From positions 4,216,001-4,280,000 of the forward strand of contig NZ_CP091881.1 of the NCBI RefSeq assembly GCF_022163125.1: a DNA stretch of 64,000 nucleotides, given 5' to 3'. The stretch's first letter is position 1, and the number at the start of each line of letters is the position of its first letter. Positions 34,229 through 41,794 of the stretch are shown here, piece after piece. The notes beneath the pieces were generated by a model. The model was not told where the DNA came from and did not search any database. It was given only the letters and a program-made list of their open reading frames with translations. The position numbers were made by a program, and so were the translations under genes. The DNA is from Paenibacillus sp. HWE-109. GTDB taxonomy: Bacteria; Bacillota; Bacilli; Paenibacillales; NBRC-103111.

Positions 34229-34477
34229 TTAGGGGTGCAGGTCCGCAAGCGGCAGTCCATATTTGTGGAACAGTTGATTCATCGTCTGTTTAGCTTCGGC
34301 CTCGTCTGGCCCATGAATGTCTAGCTGATAAGTTTCGTTGCTGAACAGCGTTATGCTTAGCCCGAGGATGCTTTTGACATCAATGTAGCGTTTGCCGACT
34401 TTAATCACGATGCTGGATTGAAATTGATTGGCTGCCTGATTGATTTCCACAATCGCTCTAGTTCCTAATCCGCTCAT
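34229..34477 (-). CDS. HPr-like protein without the catalytic histidine
   Basis: An 82-residue HPr-family protein. Alignment on KSILGL (the HPr KSIMGV block) keeps the regulatory serine equivalent to Ser46 and the arginine of the active-site loop. The position of the phosphorylated His15 is Gly5 and Pro18 is Ala. It begins about ten residues later than HPr, so the first strand is missing. It cannot carry phosphate for sugar uptake. It recalls Crh, which also keeps Ser46 and lacks His15, and could act in carbon-source signalling. Its ATG overlaps the malic enzyme stop (ATGA) with GGGGAGGAGG upstream. Confidence 0.8.
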   Translation of the reverse strand: MSGLGTRAIVEINQAANQFQSSIVIKVGKRYIDVKSILGLSITLFSNETYQLDIHGPDEAEAKQTMNQLFHKYGLPLADLHP

Positions 34478-35907
34478 AGCGTTCCTCCTCCCCTGTATTC
34501 GCGCGGCGTTCTGCGAGCGACTCCGGTTCGGATGGCTGCTTCAATGACTGCTTTTCGAATGAGCCTCACCACTTCTTGATTAAACACGCTTGGAATAATA
34601 TACAGCTTATTCAATTCTTGCGGAGCGACAACGGAAGCAATTGCCGCTGAGGCAGCGAGCTTCATTTCTTCGTTGATCGTCATCGCTTCACAGTCCAGCG
34701 CGGCCCGAAATATACCCGGGAAGCATAGGACATTGTTGATCTGATTGGGAAAATCCGATCTCCCTGTGGCGATTACGCCGGCAATATCTTCTATTTCATC
34801 CGGGAGGATCTCAGGGGTCGGATTGGCCATCACGAAGACTACAGGATGCTGCGCCATTTTCTCAACATCGCTTCGCTTCAGCACGCCTCCGGCGGATAGA
34901 CCGATAAATACATCCGCATCCGCGATAATGTCAGACAGCGCCCCCGTCACTTGTTTCGGGTTCGTATGCTGCGCATACCAGTTCCACATGGAGTTGGCGT
35001 ATGTTTGACTGCTGACCAAAGCTCCCTCGCGGTCGACGCCAATCAATTCCTTCACGCCTGCGGCGAGAAGAATTTTGGAGCAGGCGATTCCAGCCGCCCC
35101 GATACCGCAGACGACGACCTTCGCTTCGCCAATTGTTTTCCCTACCACTTTCAACGCGTTGATCAAGCCTGCGTAGAGGACGACAGCGGTGCCATGCTGA
35201 TCATCATGGAATACGGGAATATCGAGTTCATCGCGAAGTCTCTCTTCAATTTCAAAGCAGCGCGGCGATGAGATATCCTCTAGATTAATTCCGCCGAAAG
35301 TTGGAGCCAGATGCTTGATCGTGGTAATAATCTCCTCTGTGCTCTGCGTATCCAAGCAGATGGGAAAGGCATCGACATCCGCCAGCTGTTTGAACAGCAT
35401 AGCCTTTCCCTCCATTACCGGCATGGCCGCGTAGGGACCAATATTTCCAAGACCTAGAACAGCGCTGCCATCTGACACAACAGCTACTGTGTTGCGTTTG
35501 ATCGTAAGCTTATAGGCATTGTCCTGCTTTTCATGAATAGCCATACAAACTCTTGCTACATCCGGTGTATAAACACGGGATAGATCGTCTCGGTTCTGAA
35601 TCGGCACTTTGGGTTTCATCTCAATCTTGCCGCCCAAATGAAGCAAAAAGGTGCGATCGGATACATGAATAAGTCGAATGCCAGGCAGCTCCTTCATCGC
35701 GCGGGTGACGGCCTCTAATTGCGCTTGCTCCAAAGCAGATACGGTAATGTCCCGCACAGTCCAATTCGGCCCGGTTTGTATCACGTCAATCGCGATCACA
35801 TCTCCGCCATTTTCGGTAATCACCGTAATCAAATGACCAAAATGAATCATCTCCGTTTGCAGTTCCAAACGCAGAATAATACTTTTACCGCCAAGTGTAT
35901 CCTTCAT
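34474..35907 (-). CDS. malic enzyme with N-terminal ACT-like domain
   Basis: A 477-residue enzyme that decarboxylates malate to pyruvate with NAD(P). Residues ~1-90 form an ACT-like regulatory domain (IILRLELQTEMIHFGHLITVITENGGDVIAID). The catalytic part has SDGSAVLGLGNIGPYAAMPVMEGKAMLFKQLADVDAFPI, the metal site EDISSPRCFEIEERL...DIPVFHDDQHGTAVV, and the nucleotide motif VVCGIGAAGIA. This layout is that of the Bacillus MaeA/YtsJ group. The frame opens at 36000 inside tctA; the ATG at 35907 has GGGGAAG upstream. It lies between a tricarboxylate transporter and an HPr-like gene in one operon. Confidence 0.9.
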   Translation of the reverse strand: MKDTLGGKSIILRLELQTEMIHFGHLITVITENGGDVIAIDVIQTGPNWTVRDITVSALEQAQLEAVTRAMKELPGIRLIHVSDRTFLLHLGGKIEMKPKVPIQNRDDLSRVYTPDVARVCMAIHEKQDNAYKLTIKRNTVAVVSDGSAVLGLGNIGPYAAMPVMEGKAMLFKQLADVDAFPICLDTQSTEEIITTIKHLAPTFGGINLEDISSPRCFEIEERLRDELDIPVFHDDQHGTAVVLYAGLINALKVVGKTIGEAKVVVCGIGAAGIACSKILLAAGVKELIGVDREGALVSSQTYANSMWNWYAQHTNPKQVTGALSDIIADADVFIGLSAGGVLKRSDVEKMAQHPVVFVMANPTPEILPDEIEDIAGVIATGRSDFPNQINNVLCFPGIFRAALDCEAMTINEEMKLAASAAIASVVAPQELNKLYIIPSVFNQEVVRLIRKAVIEAAIRTGVARRTPREYRGGGTL

Positions 35908-35980
35908 GACAACTTCCCCATTCCTGCAGATTTCTCCACTTAAAAATATAGTTTGGATATATGAGCAATCGTCGTAATGC

Positions 35981-37507
35981 TTACGCTTCCTCGTTGACAA
36001 GCACGTTTTTACCTCTCCGCTTAAGGATCAAGGGAATTGTCAACCACAGGAACCCAATGATCAAAAAGACGAGGGAGACTGGTTTTTGCAAGAAAATCAT
36101 GAAATCGCCATTGGAAATGGTTAATGCTCTGCGCATATTATTTTCGAGCATCGGTCCAAGAATAAGACCAAGCACCAGCGGCGCTAATGGATAATCATTT
36201 TTGGATAAAAAGTATCCCACAAGTCCGCAGCCCATAATTAATAGCAGATCAAACGTTGAATACTGAACGGCATACACACCGAATACGGAAAAGACGATAA
36301 TCAAAGGAATCAGGTATTTGGTTGGCGTTTCGATCACCTTCGCAAATACTTTAACGAGCGGCATGTTCAGAATAAGCAGCATCAAGTTGCCCACGAACAT
36401 GCTGGCAATAACACCCCAAGCCAGCTGCGGGTGATCTTGGAAAAGCAAGGGACCCGGCTGAACATTGTACATAATGAACGCGCCCATGAGTATGGCGGTT
36501 GTGCCGGAGGACGGGATGCCCAGTGTTAACAGTGGGATCATCGCTCCGCCGGATGCCGCATTGTTCGCAGCCTCGGGAGAAGCTACTCCTTCAATGGCGC
36601 CTTTCCCGAATTTCTCAGGGTTTTTACTGATCTTCTTCTCCACAATATAGGCGAAAAACGAAGCAAGAATAGCACCGGCGCCAGGCAGAAGCCCAATGAA
36701 AAAGCCTAATACGGAGCCGCGCGCGATGGGCGCGGCGCTGTCTTTCAGGTCCTGCTTGGAGGGCAGGATTCGATTGATTTTGGCCAACTCGCCATCGTTG
36801 CCTTCACGCTGCAAAATGGTCTTGAACACTTCCCCAACCGCGAAGGTACCCACGGCAACTGTCAGAAATTCCAAGCCTTGATACAGCTCTGGAATGTTAA
36901 AAGTGAAGCGTTCCACACCGGAAACGTTATCAATTCCGATCGTAGCGAGCAGCAGTCCAAAAGCTGTCATCATCAAAGCCTTGACCATCGATTTTCCCGC
37001 TAGTCCGCTAATAGCCAGCAATCCAAGAACCATAAGGGAGAAATATTCAGCCGGGCCGAATTTAATGGCAACGGCGGAGAGCGGACGCGCCAGGAAGATC
37101 AGACCAATTAAAGAAATAATCCCAGCGGCAAAGGAACCGATCGCCGAAATCGCAAGCGCTGCTCCTGCTCTACCTTGCTTAGCCATCTGATACCCATCTA
37201 ACGTTGTAACAACGGATGAGGATTCACCTGGTGTATTCAGCAGAATAGAGGTCGTCGAACCCCCATACATCGCTCCATAATAGACGCCAGCCAGCAAAAT
37301 AATAGAGCTTGTCGCGGCTTCTTCCGGACCCAATCCTGCAGTCATTGTCGCTGTAATCGGGATGAGGAGAGCAACACCGCTCATAGGCCCAATCCCGGGC
37401 AGTACACCTACCACTGTACCAATTAGTACGCCTAAAAAAACAAACACGACATTGTGCCACTGCATCGCAGTACCCAAGCCATGAAGCACATAATCCATCG
37501 TGCTCAT
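35981..37507 (-). CDS. tctA: tripartite tricarboxylate transporter large permease TctA
   Basis: A 508-residue membrane protein with about 11-12 spans, the large permease of a TctABC system that imports citrate or other carboxylates. Family blocks are VGVLPGIGPMSGVALLIP, YYGAMYGGSTTSILLNTPGESSSVVTTLDGYQMAKQGRAG, GLLPGAGAILASFFAY and GGAMIPLLTLGIPSSGTTAILMGA. The frame opens at 37543, but the GGGGGGAT site fits the ATG at 37507 (MSTMDYVLHGLG). It is third in tctCBA. Confidence 0.93.
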   Translation of the reverse strand: MSTMDYVLHGLGTAMQWHNVVFVFLGVLIGTVVGVLPGIGPMSGVALLIPITATMTAGLGPEEAATSSIILLAGVYYGAMYGGSTTSILLNTPGESSSVVTTLDGYQMAKQGRAGAALAISAIGSFAAGIISLIGLIFLARPLSAVAIKFGPAEYFSLMVLGLLAISGLAGKSMVKALMMTAFGLLLATIGIDNVSGVERFTFNIPELYQGLEFLTVAVGTFAVGEVFKTILQREGNDGELAKINRILPSKQDLKDSAAPIARGSVLGFFIGLLPGAGAILASFFAYIVEKKISKNPEKFGKGAIEGVASPEAANNAASGGAMIPLLTLGIPSSGTTAILMGAFIMYNVQPGPLLFQDHPQLAWGVIASMFVGNLMLLILNMPLVKVFAKVIETPTKYLIPLIIVFSVFGVYAVQYSTFDLLLIMGCGLVGYFLSKNDYPLAPLVLGLILGPMLENNMRRALTISNGDFMIFLQKPVSLVFLIIGFLWLTIPLILKRRGKNVLVNEEA

Positions 37508-37558
37508 TTCTATCCCCCCTATCGTTTGCCTTCGCAAACTCACTGCATCAACATCATC

Positions 37559-38017
37559 TTAGAAGTTTAACCAAGCTGGAAATCCTGGAAGCGATCCATC
37601 CAGTACATGCACGTACAAATAGTAAACACCGCAGGAAAAAGCTGCCGAAATCACGAGTGAAACCCAAACCCGACCTCTTTGCATCGTTTGAAAGCCGATC
37701 ATTAAGAACAGAAATGTGGAAATAACGAAGCCGATATTTTCGAGAAATAACGCATAGAGGACAGCGGCAATGAAAATAATGCCGAATCTTTTATAATCCA
37801 AATTCTCTTTGTAACTGTCAGCTTTCTGCTTGCGAAATGTTTCGTAAATGAGTCGGATACTCATTAAAGCCAGGAATGCTCCCAGTATCATAGGAAAAAT
37901 GTTAGCGCCAACATTGCTGCCGTATGCGCTTGTAGAAATGCATCGGCTTCCGATCATAAATGCGGTGCCGATAGCCAAAAATACGATGCCTGCATACCGG
38001 TCAAATCTTGTCGTCAT
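37559..38017 (-). CDS. tctB: tripartite tricarboxylate transporter small permease TctB
   Basis: A 152-residue membrane protein with four spans, typical of TctB: an N-terminal span with GIVFLAIGTAFMIGS, the block ANIFPMILGAFLALMSIRL, then two closely spaced spans and a last one near the C-terminus. It works with TctA. The gene has GCGGGAGGTTG upstream and lies between tctC and tctA with gaps of 50-75 bases. Confidence 0.9.
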   Translation of the reverse strand: MTTRFDRYAGIVFLAIGTAFMIGSRCISTSAYGSNVGANIFPMILGAFLALMSIRLIYETFRKQKADSYKENLDYKRFGIIFIAAVLYALFLENIGFVISTFLFLMIGFQTMQRGRVWVSLVISAAFSCGVYYLYVHVLDGSLPGFPAWLNF

Positions 38018-38089
38018 CTCTTCAACAACCTCCCGCTCTAAGGAGGGAGAAAAGCCTTCATCGGCTTCTCCCTTTACCTAGAATCTCTC

Positions 38090-39103
38090 TTATTTCTGCA
38101 TCCCTAACGCTGTCAGCATATCTTTCAATTGTGTTTCCTGCTGAGCGAGGAAGGCTTTGAAATCATCGGATTTTTTATAATCCGTTTCCCAATTATTCGC
38201 TGTCATTTCCTTTTTCCAAGCGTCGGAATCCACCATTTTCTTGATCGCGTCATCCCAGAATTTTTTCGCTCCGGCATCCATATTTTTAGGCCCGAAGAAA
38301 CCCCGCCAGATGAGAAACTCTGCATCAACGCCCTGCTCTTTCATCGTTGGCACATCCTTCATGCTGCCAAGACGCTGTGGAGCGGCAACAGCCAGCACAC
38401 GAATTTTCCCCGCTTTGACGTATTGATCCAAGGAAGAGGCATCCGTACCAAGCACATCGGCATTTCCACCCAGCAGCGCAGTGACAGCTTCCCCGCCGCC
38501 ATCATAGGACACATATTTCACTTTTTTGGGATCGATGCCGTATTTAAAAGCTGGAAGAATAGAGACCAAATGATCCATCGACCCTGGCGCAGAACCACCC
38601 GCAACTGTCAACTTCGTAGGATCCGCTTTCAAATCATCGAGCAGTGATTTCAAATCTTTGTATTTCGAATTCGCCGCTACAGCAATTGCGCCATAATCTT
38701 TGGTCAACTGGGCAAGCGGTGTGGTATCAGCATAGCCATAAGGCGTGTTGCCTTCCTTTTTCAAATGATTAATGAGAATCGGCGGAGAGCTGACAAACAA
38801 TTTATAATTGTCTTTCACATCTTTGGTGGCATATTCTGCCATGAAGACAGCACCGCCTCCGCCCGGTTTATTTTCAACGGATATAGGCTTATCCATCGCT
38901 TTGGTTTCCGTCAAAACTTTGGCGATCGTTCGAGCTGTCATATCCCAACCGCCGCCAGCGCCGGATGGTGCGATGATACTAAGCGCCTTCTCTGGATAGG
39001 AGGATGCTGTTTTCGTTGCACCATTACCGCATGCTGCTAATGAGACGGCCAATATGCTGATCGATGTTACTTTTAAAGATGCTGTGATGACGTTTTTTAT
39101 CAA
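38090..39103 (-). CDS. tctC: tricarboxylate-binding lipoprotein TctC
   Basis: A 337-residue Bug-family binding protein. The signal peptide ends in the lipobox LAVSLAAC, so it is anchored outside the membrane. Family features are YPEKALSIIAPSGAGGGWDMTARTIAKVL, VENKPGGGGAVFMAEYA and SYDGGGEAVTALLGGNADV. The frame shows a TTG at 39118 overlapping GGAGGGG; the TTG at 39103 (reading MIKNVITASLK) is correctly spaced and gives a normal signal peptide. It is the first gene of the tctCBA-malic enzyme-HPr-like operon. Confidence 0.92.
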   Translation of the reverse strand: MIKNVITASLKVTSISILAVSLAACGNGATKTASSYPEKALSIIAPSGAGGGWDMTARTIAKVLTETKAMDKPISVENKPGGGGAVFMAEYATKDVKDNYKLFVSSPPILINHLKKEGNTPYGYADTTPLAQLTKDYGAIAVAANSKYKDLKSLLDDLKADPTKLTVAGGSAPGSMDHLVSILPAFKYGIDPKKVKYVSYDGGGEAVTALLGGNADVLGTDASSLDQYVKAGKIRVLAVAAPQRLGSMKDVPTMKEQGVDAEFLIWRGFFGPKNMDAGAKKFWDDAIKKMVDSDAWKKEMTANNWETDYKKSDDFKAFLAQQETQLKDMLTALGMQK

Positions 39104-39134
39104 ATGAAACCCCTCCAATTAATGTGGCGATATT

Positions 39135-39288
39135 TGTATGCGCTTTCTATGAAGCGCTTTCAGAATATCACCTGCATAGAAATTAGAGAAGTTTAACAAA
39201 ATTAGTTGTAATAACTTCGTTTTGCGCATTTTGTTCATATTGTTCACGACAGCACCGACCCCTTTTCGCTCTAAATGATAGCGCTTTA
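39135..39288. promoter_or_regulatory. repeated GCGCTTT motifs in the tctC/sensor intergenic region
   Basis: GCGCTTTC occurs twice, 14 bp apart (39140 and 39154), inside cre-like sequences TGTATGCGCTTTCT and TGAAGCGCTTTCA. A third GCGCTTT is at 39282 in TGATAGCGCTTTAT. They sit between the divergent tctC and sensor-kinase genes. Binding by CcpA or by the adjacent response regulator are both possible. Confidence 0.45.
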
Positions 39289-39328
39289 TGATACAATACT
39301 AGCAAAAAACAGGAGGCTACTTCCGGTC

Positions 39329-40987
39329 ATGAGGCTGCAAACCAAGCTGATACTCATTATTTGTTCACTGCTTGTCTTCCTCGTCTTCAGTCTCGGCGGT
39401 ATTTTCTATTACTTGATGAAGACTGCGCTTGAGGAGCAGATTGGGACACGCGCTCTCAAGGTTGCTGAAACGGTAGCCAGCATGCCCGAAATCCAACATG
39501 CCTTCTCGCTCCAAGATCCGTCGTCCATTATTCAACCAATCGCTGAAGCCGTAAGGGAGAAAATTGATGCCGAGTATATCGTTGTCGGAAACCGCGAAGG
39601 CATTCGTTATTCTCACCCTGTTTTGGATCGGATTGGCAAAGAAATGGTCGGTGGTGACAATGCACCTGTACTCGCGGGAAAATCCATTATTTCCAAAGCT
39701 ATCGGCTCTCTTGGCCCCTCTCTCCGTGGTAAAGCGCCAGTATTTGGCGACCAGAGTCAAGTCATAGGCATCGTGTCTGTTGGCTTTCTGACAGAGGACA
39801 TTGAGCTTGTTACAGATAAATATCAAACACGCATCGAGCTGATCTCCTTGCTTGTTTTGGTCGTGGGTCTATTAGGTTCTGTGCTCATTGCCCGCAATGT
39901 CCGGCGTTCCATTCATGGTTTGGAGCCGAAGGAAATTGGCGCATTGTATACGGAGAAAAAGGCCATTCTGGAGTCCATTCGTGAAGGCATTATTGCTGTC
40001 AATCAAGAGGGTGTGATTACGATGGCAAACCGCTACGCGCTGCAACTGCTGGAACTGCCAGTCACAGCCAAAATTACAGGTAGACATATCGAGGATGTCA
40101 TTCCGAATACACGTCTAGTCGAAGTCGTTCGTACTGGCCAAGCTGAGTTTGACCATGAAATGCTGATTGGCGACCATGAAGTCATTGTTAATCGAGTGCC
40201 CATTATTGAACGAAAATCCAGTGTGACCGGAGCTGTCTCCAGCTTCCGCAGCAAATCAGAACTGTACCGGCTTGCCGAGGAATTGTCTCAAGTCAAACGA
40301 TTCGCTGAGGCTCTTCGCGCACAAACGCATGAATTCTCGAATAAACTTTATGTTATCTCGGGGCTTATCCAACTGGAATCTTATCAGGAAGCGGTCGAGC
40401 TGATCACACGTGAAGCTGACGTCCACCAGAATTGGGTGCAATTCATTATGCGGGAAATCCCTGATCCTATGATAGGCGGGCTGCTTATCGGGAAATTTAA
40501 TCATGCACAGGAATTGAAGCTGACGTTCGAAATTGATCATGAAAGCTCGTTCCGCGACATTCCGGCTTCCATGGAGCGCAATTTACTTATTACTATCATT
40601 GGCAACTTGATCGATAACGCCATGGAAGCTGTACTTGCCAAAGGCAATCACGACGATCGTTATGTCAAATTATTTCTTACCGATCTGGGAGATGATCTCA
40701 TCATTGAATGTGAAGATCGGGGCATCGGAATTTCGGAGGAAACGGGTGGGAATGTTTTTGTGAAAGGATTTTCCACCAAAGCAGGCGAACATCGGGGGAT
40801 CGGACTCGCACTGGTCCAACACGCTGTCGGCAAATTGAACGGGTACATTACTTTTCATAAAAATCCTGAAGGCGGCACCATTTTCACCGTCGCTATTCCC
40901 AAGCTAACAGATCTTGCAGAAAGGAGTCGGACTTATGGAAAAGATGGAACAGATGGATCGGAGAGAACCTCTCAATCCGACTGTTGA
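39329..40987 (+). CDS. CitA/DcuS-family sensor histidine kinase
   Basis: A 552-residue membrane kinase. There are two spans (residues ~8-30 and ~170-190) around a ~140-residue extracellular PAS-like sensor that in this family binds citrate or C4-dicarboxylates. A cytoplasmic PAS domain follows (ILESIREGIIAVNQEGVITMANRYALQLL). The phospho-acceptor His is in RAQTHEFSNKLYVI, and the ATPase domain has GNLIDNAMEAV and HRGIGLALVQHAVG. ACAGGAGGCTAC marks the ATG at 39329. It is divergent from tctCBA, so it most likely senses the transported carboxylate. It overlaps the response regulator by 53 bases. Confidence 0.92.
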   Translation: MRLQTKLILIICSLLVFLVFSLGGIFYYLMKTALEEQIGTRALKVAETVASMPEIQHAFSLQDPSSIIQPIAEAVREKIDAEYIVVGNREGIRYSHPVLDRIGKEMVGGDNAPVLAGKSIISKAIGSLGPSLRGKAPVFGDQSQVIGIVSVGFLTEDIELVTDKYQTRIELISLLVLVVGLLGSVLIARNVRRSIHGLEPKEIGALYTEKKAILESIREGIIAVNQEGVITMANRYALQLLELPVTAKITGRHIEDVIPNTRLVEVVRTGQAEFDHEMLIGDHEVIVNRVPIIERKSSVTGAVSSFRSKSELYRLAEELSQVKRFAEALRAQTHEFSNKLYVISGLIQLESYQEAVELITREADVHQNWVQFIMREIPDPMIGGLLIGKFNHAQELKLTFEIDHESSFRDIPASMERNLLITIIGNLIDNAMEAVLAKGNHDDRYVKLFLTDLGDDLIIECEDRGIGISEETGGNVFVKGFSTKAGEHRGIGLALVQHAVGKLNGYITFHKNPEGGTIFTVAIPKLTDLAERSRTYGKDGTDGSERTSQSDC

Positions 40988-41672
40988 TGTATTGATTGTG
41001 GAAGATGACGTGAAAATTGCCGAAATCAATCGGCGTTTTGTTGAAAAAGTAGCTGGATTCCATGTCGTCGGTATCGCCACCGATTCCGGACAAGCCGAAG
41101 AGCAGTTGGAGGTGCTAACCCCTCATCTCGTCCTGCTTGATGTGTATTTACCTGGCGCGAACGGCTTGGATATGCTTTCCTTTATCCGCCAGCATTACCG
41201 TGAAACTGACGTCATTATGATCACAGCTGCCAAAGAAATGGATGCCATTCGCGAGGCTATCCGCGGCGGAGCTTTCGACTACATCATGAAGCCCCTTGTC
41301 TTTAACCGGCTGCAAGAAACACTGCTTCGCTACCTGAATTTCCACCGCGAATTGCGCAGGATGAACGAAAGCGGGATGATTAATCAAAGTGATGTGGATC
41401 GCCTTTTGTTAGGCTCATCCAAAAAGGAGGCGAGCTCCGACACCTTCTTTCTGCCCAAAGGGATCGACAAGCTAACACTTGTGAAAATTGTTCAGGCAAT
41501 ATCGGTTGCAGAAAGCGGCCTAACAGCCGAGCAAATCGCCAAAGAAATTGGTGTCAGCCGATCGACCGGCCGCCGCTATCTGGAGCATTTAGTCAGCTCA
41601 GGTGATTTGTACGCCGACTTATCCTACGGTGTTGTCGGCAGGCCTGAACGCGTTTACCGGAAGAACAAATGA
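40935..41672 (+). CDS. CitB/DcuR-family response regulator
   Basis: A 245-residue regulator. The receiver domain has the acidic pair VEDD, the phosphorylated Asp in LVLLDVYLPGANGLDML, Thr in ITAAKEM and Lys in IMKPLVF. A linker is followed by a helix-turn-helix (LTAEQIAKEIGVSRSTGRRYLEHLVSSGDLYADL) typical of the CitB/DcuR/DctR group. AAAGGAGTCGG places the start at 40935, within the kinase gene. It is expected to activate the divergent tctCBA operon in response to external carboxylate. Confidence 0.92.
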   Translation: MEKMEQMDRREPLNPTVDVLIVEDDVKIAEINRRFVEKVAGFHVVGIATDSGQAEEQLEVLTPHLVLLDVYLPGANGLDMLSFIRQHYRETDVIMITAAKEMDAIREAIRGGAFDYIMKPLVFNRLQETLLRYLNFHRELRRMNESGMINQSDVDRLLLGSSKKEASSDTFFLPKGIDKLTLVKIVQAISVAESGLTAEQIAKEIGVSRSTGRRYLEHLVSSGDLYADLSYGVVGRPERVYRKNK

Positions 41673-41718
41673 TGCAGGAACGCCAAATCAGCCGATTTGT
41701 CACAAATAGAGGATCGTC

Positions 41719-41748
41719 GTTCCTCTTGCGATGGACGTGCTGCCGCGT
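41719..41748. repeat. dispersed repeat copy (also at 33362-33391)
   Basis: GTTCCTCTTGCGATGGAC and the next ten bases, a near copy of 33362-33391. It lies in the short space between the response regulator and GH78 genes. A small hairpin AGAGGA/TCCTCT overlaps its left edge. Confidence 0.7.
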
Positions 41749-41794
41749 CGTCGTTCTCCCTACGATCGACACAGCGCCGTTTCGTCTCGCCTTG

